This document shows positions 17,678 to 26,502 of a stretch of 64,000 nt of DNA, in pieces. Position 1 is the first letter of the stretch, and every line of letters begins with the position of its first letter. Source of the stretch: Zoogloea sp021286885. GTDB lineage: Bacteria > Pseudomonadota > Gammaproteobacteria > Burkholderiales > Rhodocyclaceae. A model generated the notes under the pieces. It was not told where the DNA came from. It saw only the letters and a list, made by a program, of their open reading frames with translations, and did no database searches. The stretch is taken from the NCBI RefSeq assembly GCF_041915215.1, contig NZ_JAYSBV010000003.1. One strand, 5' to 3'. Position numbers and translations under genes: made by a program.

Positions 17678-18844
17678 TTACTCCCGGAGTGTGACCAGAC
17701 TTGGCACCATCTCGGGCCCGTACTTGCGCTGCAGGCTGGGGTCGTAGGTGATCCACAGGGGCATGTCGATGGTGATGCCTGAATAAGAACCCCGGTGAAG
17801 AAAGCTGAATCCCGTCCAGGCATAGCCCATGGTGGCCCGGAAAGCGCATTGGTCGAAGGTGACGCCCGTCACTGCACCCTCCGGCCCGGGGTTGTTGTTG
17901 CCGATGACCACCGCGCGTAGAGGTTTGAACACCCCGCTGATGGGCTGGGAAATGAAGCGGCTGCTACGCACAGCAAGCCGGGCCGATGCTTCCACTTTCA
18001 GGTGGGCATCGGTGTTCCCGTCAAACTCGATGCGTTCCAGAATGCTGATCTGGGGGTTAGCCCCGCTGGGCTGCTGCTTGCGTATTACCACGCCAGGGCC
18101 GTAGTTCCAAGCAATGGCTCCGCCCACAATGCGTGCGCTGCCCGTCAGGTTCAGGCCTCCTGCGCCGTTCAGGCGCACCATCAGATCGTCGGCGTTGAGC
18201 AGAAAGCCTGTGGCAGCTTCGCTATACACGCCCCAGCCCTGGTTGTAATCCAGCGTTACCCGACTCATGCGCAGGGTTGTTTGCCAGGCATCCGGGTTGG
18301 TGTGGATGTCGCCACGCCAGGGCACCTCAATAGCGTTGCCTTTGAAATAGCGCACGGTCAGATCTTCCAGCTGGTAGCGCCAGGCGCCGCTGACCCGGAT
18401 GGCTGGGCCGCTCGCCACATTCATGCCCTCCAGGGTGAAGCCAGCAAGCATCCCATACTGGCCAAATCGGTAGCTGCGATCCGGGGTCTGGTCGAGCAGA
18501 ATGGCGGCCCCCTGAGAATGACGCACTTGCAGGATGGTCAGATGCTGTCCGGCTCCCAGTAAGGTGAGTCCTGGTACATGCGCGCTCCCGGTGGGGCTGA
18601 AGCGTAGTGGCGCATCCAGCCGGAACTTACCCGCAGGCAGGATCACCGGCCTGCCCGCTGCGGCAGCAATGGCGGCATTGAGCGCCGGGGATGAGTCGCG
18701 TAGTCCGCTGGGGTCGGCGCCATAGTCCAGGGCGGATACCCCTTGACAGCTTGGGGCCGGGGCACAGGCTTCCCGCAGGGCCCGATAAATGGCGGGTGGG
18801 TCGCTGTAGGTTTTGATCCAGTCGATGGTATCCAGGGTCGGCAT
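17678..18844 (-). CDS. Right-handed beta-helix protein, pectate-lyase-3 / GH55-like
   Basis: A 388-residue protein with the N-terminal motif typical of pectate-lyase superfamily and phage tailspike beta-helices (VSALDYGADPSGLRDSSPALNAAI, residues ~36-59), followed by repeated beta-coil strands (LTLLGAGQHLTILQV, LAGFTLEGMNVASGPAIRVSG, LEDLTVRYFKGNAIEV, LRMSRVTLDYNQGWGVY, VGGAIAWNYGPGVVIRK). No signal peptide is visible. Such proteins bind or cleave polysaccharide. There is no phage structural gene nearby. Substrate unknown; catalytic residues could not be assigned. Confidence 0.7.
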   Translation of the reverse strand: MPTLDTIDWIKTYSDPPAIYRALREACAPAPSCQGVSALDYGADPSGLRDSSPALNAAIAAAAGRPVILPAGKFRLDAPLRFSPTGSAHVPGLTLLGAGQHLTILQVRHSQGAAILLDQTPDRSYRFGQYGMLAGFTLEGMNVASGPAIRVSGAWRYQLEDLTVRYFKGNAIEVPWRGDIHTNPDAWQTTLRMSRVTLDYNQGWGVYSEAATGFLLNADDLMVRLNGAGGLNLTGSARIVGGAIAWNYGPGVVIRKQQPSGANPQISILERIEFDGNTDAHLKVEASARLAVRSSRFISQPISGVFKPLRAVVIGNNNPGPEGAVTGVTFDQCAFRATMGYAWTGFSFLHRGSYSGITIDMPLWITYDPSLQRKYGPEMVPSLVTLRE

Positions 18845-19046
18845 TTTGGTTCCTCCAGGGTGAAGGATGGGATTTTCTATGGCTTTCGGGTAAAAAAATG
18901 TGAATCAGCAGGCGTGTATGCTTGAGTGCTGTGCCAGAAGGCTTCCAGAGTGCACGACGTGTGAAAAATTCCACATGACCCTCAAGCTTTAGGGGTTGGT
19001 GTTCGCTAATGGCTGAATCCACCCCTGAAGCTGGAGCACGACGGTC

Positions 19047-19844
19047 ATGGAAAGACATGGATTAGGCACCCTGCACCTGTTGCTGGTGGAGCCCTCGGCC
19101 CTACAGGCGCGCATCATCCGCAAAGAGTGCGAAACCCTGGGTTTGCATCAGATTACCCTGGCGACTAACCAGAAAGAGGCGCTGGCCCTCATGGGCCGGG
19201 CCCGACCGGATCTGGTGCTCAGTGCGTTTTATTTGCCGGATGGCACAGGGACTGCGCTGGTGACGGCCATGCGCGAACAGGCCGCCCTGGCTGCGGTGCC
19301 CTTCATTCTGGTATCCAGCGAAACCAGCCCCCAGGCGCTGGATCCGGTACGCCAGTCGGGCGCCTGCGCCATTGTGCCCAAGCCATTTTCGGGCACCCAG
19401 CTCTATCAGGCCATTGATACGGTGCTGGATTTTGGTGCGACGGGCCATGAAATCGATACCGAACTCGATCTGGAGGAGCTCCGGGTGCTGCTGGTGGATG
19501 ACAGCCGCCACGCCCGCCGCTGCATGCGCCGGGTGCTCGAAGGGCTGGGGCTCAAGCATTTTGTCGAGGCAGAAAACGGCCAGGCGGCGGTCGCCTTGAT
19601 GAGCGATACCCTGGTGGATCTGATTGTGACCGACTACAACATGCCCGAAATGGACGGCAAGGCCTTCGTCGAATACGTGCGTAATCGCAGCTGGCAGGGC
19701 TCAGTGCCCATTTTGATGGTCACCAGCGAAACCGACGAAAGCCGGCTGGCGGCGGTGGAGGAGGCCGGTGTGTCGGGCATCTGCGATAAACCCTTCGAGC
19801 CGGCGGTGGTGCGGCGCATTTTGTCGCGGATGCTGGCGACCTGA
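19047..19844 (+). CDS. Tandem receiver-domain protein (REC1 degenerate, REC2 intact)
   Basis: 265 residues made of two CheY-like domains and no output domain. REC2 (~residues 145-262) is complete: acidic pair in VLLVDDSRHARR, phosphoacceptor Asp196 (LIVTDYNMPEMDG), Thr in MVTSE and Lys in CDKPFEP. REC1 (~9-128) lacks the phosphoacceptor: DLVLSAFYLPDG places Ala60 (codon GCG, 19224) where Asp should be, and its acidic pocket is LLVEPSA; the Ser (VSSE) and Lys (VPKPF) positions are kept. A phosphate-independent pseudoreceiver fused to a working receiver is inferred. It is divergent from the beta-helix gene; no histidine kinase lies nearby. Confidence 0.88.
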   Translation: MERHGLGTLHLLLVEPSALQARIIRKECETLGLHQITLATNQKEALALMGRARPDLVLSAFYLPDGTGTALVTAMREQAALAAVPFILVSSETSPQALDPVRQSGACAIVPKPFSGTQLYQAIDTVLDFGATGHEIDTELDLEELRVLLVDDSRHARRCMRRVLEGLGLKHFVEAENGQAAVALMSDTLVDLIVTDYNMPEMDGKAFVEYVRNRSWQGSVPILMVTSETDESRLAAVEEAGVSGICDKPFEPAVVRRILSRMLAT

Positions 19845-19864
19845 GCCCGGCCTTTAGCCGTCCG

Positions 19865-22027
19865 TCAGCCGTCCATGAGCCCCAGCTGGGCCTGGCCCTG
19901 GCTGCGGGCCTTGTCCAGGCGCAGGCGGGCCAGATAAGGGCTGGGGGTGTGGGCGGGGGCGAGGAGCACCAGCTGGTCGCGCATCCGGGTGATGGCCACG
20001 TAGAAGCGGTTGCGTTCTTCCACCGGATCGGCCCCCTCCAGGGGAAACTCCCGGGCGTCCAGCCCCGGAAGGATCACCGTATCGAACTCCCGTCCCTTGG
20101 CCGCATCCACCGAGCACAGCAGCACGCTCGCCCGGGTGCGGAGTTGGTCCAGATGTTCTTCCGCTTCCCGCAGCCAGTGGGCAAAGGCAGCGAGCCCCAG
20201 GCCCTGGCGCCCGGCCATGGCAAGGAAGCCCTGGATCGAGCGCAGCACCTGGGCCACGGCTTCGGGGCGGATGAACAGGCGACGGGCGCTGCCTTCCATA
20301 TCCAGCAGGGCGACCGCCTGCTCCAGCGCCGCCTGGGCCGGCGCTTCCGGGGGCAGGGTGCGCAGGGCGGCGAGGGCGGATTCAAGGCGTTCCCGGGCCC
20401 GGATCTGGGCCGGGGTTTCGCAGATCTGGTTATGGGCCGCCTGGAGCTGGGCGCGCAGGGTGTTGGCCGCGTGGTGTTCGTCGGCGTGGCTTAACTGGCT
20501 GATTTCTTCGAGCAGGCGGGCTTCGGCTTCGTTTTCCTGATCCAGGCTGTCGCGCTGGTGTTCTAGGTCAGCCCGGGTTTTGGGGCGCAGCAGTTGACCG
20601 CTTAAAAACGCGGCAAACAGTTCGGGCTGGCGCGCTGCGGTGCGCAGGTCGGCGTTGCGCGCCTCGCTCCAGCCCAGCCCCTGCCACAGCACCAGGGCCT
20701 GGAGCACCTGCAGCCGGCGTTCTTCGCCGGGAATGCTGGTGTAGTCCTGCAGGGCGAAGGCCATGAGGCCGCGCAGCACCAGCACTTCGGGGCGCTCCAG
20801 GTAGCTGCCCATGCCTTCGGTCTGGTAGCCGATGCGGGCGGCCAGCAGGGCGTTTTCCACCGGAATCGACAAATGGGGGCTGCGCAGCAGCACCGCGCAA
20901 CTGTTCTTGCGCTTGCTGTGGCGGGCATGGGCCTGGATGGCGCCCACCAGCAGGCGGTCGGCATCGCTGGGGCTTTCCCAGCGCAGATCCTCGATGCAGG
21001 CCGCGTGGGGGCGCCCCGACAGATTGGGCTTGTCGGTCAGAAATCCCGCCGCCAGGGCCATGGCCGGGCCATGGCGGTAGCTGCGGGTGAGTGGCAGGCG
21101 GGCGGCCTTGGGCCAGTCGGCGCCAAACTGGTGGCGCACAAAGTCGGTCTGGGCGCCGGCCCAGCCATGGATGACCTGATCAAAGTCTCCCGCGCCGGTA
21201 AAGAAGGCCTTGCCCCGGCGCAGCAGGGCCTGGAGCAGGGCGTAGCTGGCCGGGTTCATGTCTTGCAGCTCATCGGCGATCACGATCCGGTAGCCCGGAA
21301 GGCGGCTTTCGGCATCCGGGTCGGTCTGCAGGCGGCGCACCAAATCAAAGACCCCATCGAAGGGGCCGCGCCAGCCCCGGCCCCGGCCGTCGTCGCCGCG
21401 CAGTTGTTCCAGTTGCCGGTAGAGCGCCAGCACGCCCACCGGCAGCCCCCAGGCTTCGGCCCGGGATTCGAGGCTTTCTTCGGCATCATCGTCCAGCTCC
21501 GGCGGGCGCAGGGCGGCCTTGAGCTGGTCGGTGGTGGCCAGGAATTCGGCGATCTGGGGGTTGTGCTCGGGCAGCCACAGCTCCCGGGGGTGGCGTCGCA
21601 GGCTGTTGCGCAGGCGCAGTTGATCCATGGCCTCCCGCACCCGGGGGGCGAGGCTTTCGGCGCTGGCGAGGCTGGGGGCGCCGTCGGCAAAGTGGTATTC
21701 CAGCACCTGCCGGGCAAAACCTTCGAAGGTTTGAATGGGGAGTTGGGCGGCCTGCTCCCGGGGCAGGCCCAGGGCTACCAGGCGCTGGCGCAGCACCCGG
21801 GCCGCTTCTGCCGAAAAGCTCAGGGCCAGGATGTGGCCCGGCGCTACGCCCCGGGTGATGGCCTCGGCAATGCGCAGGGCGAGGGTGGTGGTTTTGGCGG
21901 CCCCCGCGTTGGCCATGGCGATCACATGGCGCGCCGGGTGGGTCTGGATCAGGGTTTGCTCGGCGGTGGGGCTGATGTCCCGGGGCACGAAGCGGGGAAT
22001 GGCCAGTTGCTTGGGGTCGCGGCTCAT
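19865..22027 (-). CDS. UvrD/Rep-like superfamily 1 DNA helicase with variant Walker A
   Basis: A 720-residue 3'-5' SF1A-type helicase. Motifs in order: Q-motif region with SPTAEQTLI, Walker A ANAGAAKTTT near residue 39, Ia (ALSFSAEAA), II as VIADELQD, III (FTGAGDFDQVIHGWAGA), IV (LPLTRSYRHG), V/VI (LLCSVDAAKGREFDTVILPGLD and ERNRFYVAITRMRDQL). The usual Gly before the Walker Lys is Ala (AGAAKT), read directly from the codons. It lacks the extended UvrD C-terminal Tudor region. It lies upstream of an outer-membrane protein gene that shares its strand. The biological role is unknown. Confidence 0.85.
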   Translation of the reverse strand: MSRDPKQLAIPRFVPRDISPTAEQTLIQTHPARHVIAMANAGAAKTTTLALRIAEAITRGVAPGHILALSFSAEAARVLRQRLVALGLPREQAAQLPIQTFEGFARQVLEYHFADGAPSLASAESLAPRVREAMDQLRLRNSLRRHPRELWLPEHNPQIAEFLATTDQLKAALRPPELDDDAEESLESRAEAWGLPVGVLALYRQLEQLRGDDGRGRGWRGPFDGVFDLVRRLQTDPDAESRLPGYRIVIADELQDMNPASYALLQALLRRGKAFFTGAGDFDQVIHGWAGAQTDFVRHQFGADWPKAARLPLTRSYRHGPAMALAAGFLTDKPNLSGRPHAACIEDLRWESPSDADRLLVGAIQAHARHSKRKNSCAVLLRSPHLSIPVENALLAARIGYQTEGMGSYLERPEVLVLRGLMAFALQDYTSIPGEERRLQVLQALVLWQGLGWSEARNADLRTAARQPELFAAFLSGQLLRPKTRADLEHQRDSLDQENEAEARLLEEISQLSHADEHHAANTLRAQLQAAHNQICETPAQIRARERLESALAALRTLPPEAPAQAALEQAVALLDMEGSARRLFIRPEAVAQVLRSIQGFLAMAGRQGLGLAAFAHWLREAEEHLDQLRTRASVLLCSVDAAKGREFDTVILPGLDAREFPLEGADPVEERNRFYVAITRMRDQLVLLAPAHTPSPYLARLRLDKARSQGQAQLGLMDG

Positions 22028-22062
22028 GGGCGGGGGCCGGGGAACCGGCTGGATCAGGGCGA

Positions 22063-22767
22063 TCAGAACAGTTTATCTGGGGTGTAGCGGATGCCGAAGG
22101 AAATCCAGCGACTGCTGCCGGAGCCGCTCATCTGTTGCCCTAGGGTTGCATCTATCTGGAACAGCTCTGGAAGCACCGAAATCCGTATCCCCAGTTGGCC
22201 GTAACTGGTGCCGTGGTTGTCGCCGTAGGTCTCTGCAATCCCCAGCAGCTGAGGCGCCAGCCCGAACTCAGCCCCCAGCCCCCAGGTACTGCTGTCCCGG
22301 CGGGATGCTTTGTCGTGGAGCCAGCCCAGATTGGCATGGAGCACGATGCGATCGTCCAGCAGGGAGAAGGAGGTCGGGATGTAGGCGTAGGTGTTCCCCA
22401 GCAGATTGGGCCCCGGATTCACTTGGGGATGGCGTATGGTGCCCAGAGCCAGGCCCCAGCCCCAGCCGTTGGTGTCGAGGGGGCGAAACAGGGTCTTGAG
22501 CTGGGCCACGTAGTCGCTGGTTCCTGCCGCACCTTCATGGTGGGCCCGGCCGCCGCCCAGCGTGAGCTCTAGGTTGCCCTGGGGGTTGCAGGCAGGTAAG
22601 GCCCAGAGTTCGTGACTATCCGCATAGAGTCGGCTCCAGCTTTCCAGCTGGCAGCTGCCGGCGGTGGTGAGGCGTGCATCGTCGGTGACAAAGGGGCGTG
22701 CGGCGAGGGCTGGGGTGCCCTGGAGCATCAGGAGGCCAGCAAGGGCAATGGAGGTGGTGAAGCGCAT
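22063..22767 (-). CDS. Outer-membrane beta-barrel-like protein
   Basis: 234 residues from the ATG at 22765-22767, which begins a Sec signal peptide (MRFTTSIALAGLLMLQGTPALA). The mature part starts RPFVTDDARLTTAGSCQLESW, an opening I associate with small predicted outer-membrane transporter-like proteins. Alternating amphipathic strands follow (NLELTLGGGRAHH, GWGWGLALGTIRH, RIVLHANLGWLHD, WGLGAEFGLAP, YGQLGIRISVL) and the chain ends in an aromatic residue (DKLF), as barrels do. The substrate, if any, is unknown. Confidence 0.7.
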   Translation of the reverse strand: MRFTTSIALAGLLMLQGTPALAARPFVTDDARLTTAGSCQLESWSRLYADSHELWALPACNPQGNLELTLGGGRAHHEGAAGTSDYVAQLKTLFRPLDTNGWGWGLALGTIRHPQVNPGPNLLGNTYAYIPTSFSLLDDRIVLHANLGWLHDKASRRDSSTWGLGAEFGLAPQLLGIAETYGDNHGTSYGQLGIRISVLPELFQIDATLGQQMSGSGSSRWISFGIRYTPDKLF

Positions 22768-22951
22768 GGGGGTACCTGAGCAGGTGAGCGTGTTCAGGGG
22801 GGAGGTTCGGGGCCTCCGGGATAAACGGTGTTGCATGCGGGTCGGGGGCCGGCCCATTCACCAGCAGGTGCTTGCCTGGCTGGGGGCTGCGTTTTTAACA
22901 CAATCCGGTGACGGGCATGTGACGTATTCAGCACACACGGTAAGCCAAGGG

Positions 22952-24343
22952 TCAGGTCTGTTGGGCCACCCGGTACAAATAAGTGCCAAACATCAGTGCG
23001 GCGGCCAGCGTACTCAAATCCGCCGCTTGCCAGAAGCCGGCCACCCCCTGGGGCGCCAGCCAGGCCCCCAGCCCATGGAAAGCCAGCAGATAGCCGCCCG
23101 CCAGCCCGATGCCCCAAAAGCACAGGGCATGGACCAGCATGGGCCCGAAGGTAATCTTGTAGCCCCGCAGGGCATGGGCGGCGATGGTCTGGATCGCATC
23201 AAAAAACTGATAGAGGCAGGTGTAGATCAGCATGCTGGCAGCGATGCCCTGTACCTGCGCATCCCGCGTGTAGGCGCCCAGCACCGCCCCTTGCCCCAAC
23301 CACAGGCCGAGGGCGAGCAGGGTGCATGCGGTGGCGGCCACCACGGTGCCCACAAAGGCCTTGTGGCGGGCGGCCCGGCGGTTGCCGGCCCCCAGGGCCT
23401 GGCCCACCAGCACCAGGGTGGCAACGCCCAGGGCGAGGGGCACCATGTAAATCAGGGCGGAGATGTTGGCAGTGATCCGGTGCCCGGCCACCACATCCGG
23501 CCCCAGGCGGGCGATGAGCAGGGAGATCAGGGTGAAGGCGCTGACCTCCACAAAACTCGAAAACCCCATGGGCAGGCCCAGGCGCACCAGTTCGGCCAGC
23601 CGGGCCCGCTGGGGGCCCTGCCAGTGTGTGAACAGCGCATAGGGCCGATACACGGGGGCGCGCCAGGCGTGCAGCGCCCCCAGGCCCAGGGCCAGCCAGC
23701 CGATGCAGGCGCTGGAGGCCGCGCAGCCTGCCGCCCCCAGGGGGGGCAAACCCAAGTGGCCGTTCATGAGCGCCCACGAGAGGGGGATGTGCACCGCCGT
23801 GCAGCTCAGGCTGATTTTCATGAGGGCCTTGTTGTGGCCCAGGGCGTTGCTGAAGGCGTAGAACGTCCGGTACAGCAGGGCGCCGGGCAGGCCCCAGGCG
23901 ATAGTGGCCAGATAGGCTTCGGTCAGGGGACGAATCTCGGGCCCGACCTGGGCCAGATCCAGCAGCAGGCCCGGGTGGCGCATGAAGGCAAAGGTGGGCA
24001 CGCACAGCAGCAAGGCCAGCCACAGCCCCTGGTGCAGGGTGGGGGCGATTTCTGCCTGCCGGCGCGCACCCACATGGTGGGCCACCGTGGGCGAGACGGA
24101 TTGCAGGATGCCCACCATCAGCATCACCACCGAGATATAAACCCCGTTCCCCACCGCTACGGCGGCCAGATCCTGGGTGCTGTAGCGCCCGGCCAGCAGG
24201 GTGTCGCTCACCATCTGGAGCATGGATGAAATCTGGGCGACCAGCACCGGCCAGGCGAGGCCCAGCAGGCGCTGGACGGTGGCGCCAAAGCCGGGCGAGG
24301 GTGGGGTGGAGGTAGCCGAAGGGCCCGGGGCAGGGTGCGTCAT
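22952..24343 (-). CDS. MATE-family multidrug/Na+ antiporter
   Basis: 463 residues, 12 predicted membrane helices in two halves. The N-terminal half opens with RLLGLAWPVLVAQISSMLQMVSDTLLAGRYSTQDLAAVAVGNGVY, the NorM-type signature; the second half starts near FSSFVEVSAFTLISLLIARLGPD with VLVGQALGAGN. It would export cationic drugs in exchange for H+ or Na+. No regulator adjoins it; the lexA gene precedes it on the same strand, with a terminator-like hairpin between. Confidence 0.9.
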   Translation of the reverse strand: MTHPAPGPSATSTPPSPGFGATVQRLLGLAWPVLVAQISSMLQMVSDTLLAGRYSTQDLAAVAVGNGVYISVVMLMVGILQSVSPTVAHHVGARRQAEIAPTLHQGLWLALLLCVPTFAFMRHPGLLLDLAQVGPEIRPLTEAYLATIAWGLPGALLYRTFYAFSNALGHNKALMKISLSCTAVHIPLSWALMNGHLGLPPLGAAGCAASSACIGWLALGLGALHAWRAPVYRPYALFTHWQGPQRARLAELVRLGLPMGFSSFVEVSAFTLISLLIARLGPDVVAGHRITANISALIYMVPLALGVATLVLVGQALGAGNRRAARHKAFVGTVVAATACTLLALGLWLGQGAVLGAYTRDAQVQGIAASMLIYTCLYQFFDAIQTIAAHALRGYKITFGPMLVHALCFWGIGLAGGYLLAFHGLGAWLAPQGVAGFWQAADLSTLAAALMFGTYLYRVAQQT

Positions 24344-24349
24344 GGGACT

Positions 24350-24386
24350 CTAAAAACACGTCGGGCGTTGCATGAAGCAACGCCCG
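24350..24386 (-). terminator. Terminator downstream of lexA
   Basis: Perfect 10-bp arms CGGGCGTTGC (24362-24371) and GCAACGCCCG (24377-24386) with a 5-base loop. In minus-strand reading they are followed by ACGTG and then TTTTT just before the MATE gene start. Confidence 0.7.
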
Positions 24387-24481
24387 GTGGGGATGTGGTA
24401 CGGCCAAGGCGGGTTGGTATGCAGGGCCTGGCCTGCAGGCGGCTTGTAGGCGGCCTGAGGGACGCGCCGGCCTTCAGAAGT

Positions 24482-25084
24482 TCAGAAGGCTTCGTTGCGG
24501 ATCAGGCCCACGGCGATGCCTTCGATTTCGATGGCGGTTTCGCGGGTGTCGACCACGATGGGGGCGAAGTCGGGGTTGGCGGGCAGCAGCTCGATCAGGC
24601 TGCCCTTGCGCTGGAAGCGTTTGACGGTGACGTCATCCTCGACCCGGGCCACCACGATCTGGCCGTTGCGGGCGTCGCGGCTGCGTTTGACGGCGAGCAG
24701 GTCGCCATCGAGGATGCCCGCATCGCGCATGCTGAGGCCCCGCACCCGCAGGAGGTAATCGGGCCGGTCGGCAAACATGCCCGGATCGAGCTGGTAGCGG
24801 CCTTCGATGTGCTCGGCGGCCAGCATGGGGCTGCCCGCAGCAACCCGGCCCACCAGGGGCAGGCCACCGCTTTCCTTGAGCCGGATGCCCCGGGCGAGGC
24901 CTTCTTCGAGGGCAATCGCCCCCTTGGCGGCCAGGGCGCGCAGGTGGGTTTCTGCGGCATTGGGGGAGCGGAAACCGAAGGCCCGGCAGATCTCGGCCCG
25001 GGTGGGCGGGCGACCTTCCTGGTCGACGGAATCGCGGATCAGTTGCAGGATTTGTTGCTGGCGCGGAGTCAGGTTGGCGGACAT
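24482..25084 (-). CDS. lexA: SOS repressor LexA
   Basis: 200 residues. The N-terminal winged helix (LTPRQQQILQLIRDSVDQ...PTRAEICRAFGFRSPNAAETHLRAL) binds SOS boxes. The self-cleavage site is Ala83-Gly84 (GRVAAGSP), and the catalytic dyad is Ser118 (RGLSMRDAGILDGD) and Lys155 (DDVTVKRF), each one number lower than in E. coli. A near-consensus LexA box lies 19 bases upstream of the start, so autoregulation is expected. Confidence 0.97.
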   Translation of the reverse strand: MSANLTPRQQQILQLIRDSVDQEGRPPTRAEICRAFGFRSPNAAETHLRALAAKGAIALEEGLARGIRLKESGGLPLVGRVAAGSPMLAAEHIEGRYQLDPGMFADRPDYLLRVRGLSMRDAGILDGDLLAVKRSRDARNGQIVVARVEDDVTVKRFQRKGSLIELLPANPDFAPIVVDTRETAIEIEGIAVGLIRNEAF

Positions 25085-25102
25085 GGCGGTTCCTTATTGT
25101 TT

Positions 25103-25118
25103 GTGTAAGTCTATACAG
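25103..25118 (-). promoter_or_regulatory. LexA box (autoregulatory)
   Basis: On the minus strand the site reads CTGT-8 bases-ACAC, one mismatch from the CTGT-N8-ACAG consensus, and sits between 19 and 34 bases upstream of the lexA ATG. Confidence 0.7.
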
Positions 25119-25321
25119 TTTTTGCGCCTTGGCAACGGGTCAAGAAGCCCGTCTGGGGCCTTTTGGCGGATTTTTCCCGGACAAATGGCCGCCTGCCCCC
25201 ATAAAGGCCTTGAGGGTGCCCGGAGAATCGACTATCTCTTCTAAAACGTAGTCGCGCCACCCACCCCGCCCAGCCCGTCGGGCGTTCTGTCTGCAGACCT
25301 CGCACATGTAGAGGAGTCCCC

Positions 25322-25909
25322 ATGCTTGTGACCCCCCAAGAGCTCCCGGGTAGAGTTATCCAGACGCCTCGGTTAGAATCCCCGGCCACGCCGGAATTGC
25401 CCCAGGTGGGGCTCCCCGCGCCGCTGTTCAGTCTTCCCGACGCCGACATGGAAATGTTCGATCTGGCAGACCTCACGGGCAAGCAGCATGTGGTTGTGTA
25501 TTTCTACCCCCGCGACAACACCCCCGGGTGCACCCGTCAGGCGGTGGATTTCAGCGATCACGACAGCGACTTCGCCCGGGAAAACTGCGTCGTGGTGGGC
25601 ATCAGCCCCGACGACTGCCTGACCCACGCGGACTTCCGCGATGCCCATGGCCTGTCGGTGCGGCTCTTGTCCGATGAAGACATCCAGGTGTGCCGCCGTT
25701 ATGGTGTCTGGCAGGCCCGGGAGGTGGATGGGGTGATGCGCGAAGGCGTGCGCCGTTCCACCTTCATCATCAGCCAGGATGGCATCCTGCAGCATGTGCT
25801 GCTGGATGTGACGCCCAAGGGGCACGCGGCAACGGTTTATCAGCTGGTACAGCAACTCAACTCAAGGAATCCACATGGAAATCGCCAAAAACACGGTCGT
25901 CACGCTTGA
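25322..25909 (+). CDS. Peroxiredoxin, BCP/PrxQ-like
   Basis: 195 residues. The ATG at 25322 is preceded at the right distance by GAGGAG, which fixes the start even though ~28 residues precede the usual family N terminus (VGLPAPLFSLPDADM). Thioredoxin-fold AhpC/TSA domain with peroxidatic Cys70 in TPGCTRQAVDF. The resolving Cys of E. coli BCP, five residues later, is Val75 here, so it may use another partner. It reduces hydroperoxides. The last 12 codons overlap the start of slyD in another frame. Confidence 0.85.
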   Translation: MLVTPQELPGRVIQTPRLESPATPELPQVGLPAPLFSLPDADMEMFDLADLTGKQHVVVYFYPRDNTPGCTRQAVDFSDHDSDFARENCVVVGISPDDCLTHADFRDAHGLSVRLLSDEDIQVCRRYGVWQAREVDGVMREGVRRSTFIISQDGILQHVLLDVTPKGHAATVYQLVQQLNSRNPHGNRQKHGRHA

Positions 25910-26354
25910 TTACAAGGTCCACGATACCGATGGCCAGATGATCGATGACGGCCAGCACCCGCTGGTCTACCTGCATGGCGGTTACGACGGCATCTTCACC
26001 GTGATCGAAGAAGCCCTGCACGGCAAGAAGGAAGGCGAAAAGCTGTCCGTCAAGCTGCAACCCGATGATGCCTTCGGCGAATACGACGAAGAACTGGTGC
26101 TGGTGGAAGATGCCAGCCTCTTCCCGGACAACATCGAAGTCGGCATGTCCTTCGAGCGCGTCTCCGAAGATGGTGAAGACGAAATCATCTACCGCATCAC
26201 CGACATCGCCGACGGCAAGGTGGTGGTGGATGGCAACCATCCCCTGGCGGGCGCTGCCCTGGTGTTCGACATCACCGTGAAGTCCGTGCGTGCTGCTTCT
26301 TCCGAAGAAATCAGCCACGGTCACGTGCACGGCGACGGCGGTCACCACCACTGA
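25875..26354 (+). CDS. slyD: FKBP-type peptidyl-prolyl isomerase SlyD
   Basis: 159 residues. An FKBP domain (VVTLDYKVHDTDGQMID...HPLVYLHGG) carries the insert-in-flap domain (residues ~70-125), and the chain ends in a His-rich metal-binding tail (GHVHGDGGHHH), as in SlyD, a folding factor that also delivers nickel. AAGGA precedes the ATG. It overlaps the peroxiredoxin gene by 35 bases, so the two are probably co-translated. Confidence 0.93.
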   Translation: MEIAKNTVVTLDYKVHDTDGQMIDDGQHPLVYLHGGYDGIFTVIEEALHGKKEGEKLSVKLQPDDAFGEYDEELVLVEDASLFPDNIEVGMSFERVSEDGEDEIIYRITDIADGKVVVDGNHPLAGAALVFDITVKSVRAASSEEISHGHVHGDGGHHH

Positions 26355-26425
26355 GACTGATCCCTCGGGTCGGGCCCCGCTGTCCTTCTGGGCATCTGGG
26401 GCGCCGGCTGCGATGGCAGGATCTG

Positions 26426-26451
26426 CGGGTCGCCATGGGCGGCCCGTTTTC
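26426..26451 (+). terminator. Hairpin after slyD
   Basis: CGGGTCGCC / GGCGGCCCG, 9 bp with one G-T pair and an ATG loop, followed by TTTTC. Confidence 0.6.
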
Positions 26452-26502
26452 ATTTGTACCCGCCCAGTCTAGTTGCCCAGCTTTTGCCCCTGCGCCTTTG
26501 AG

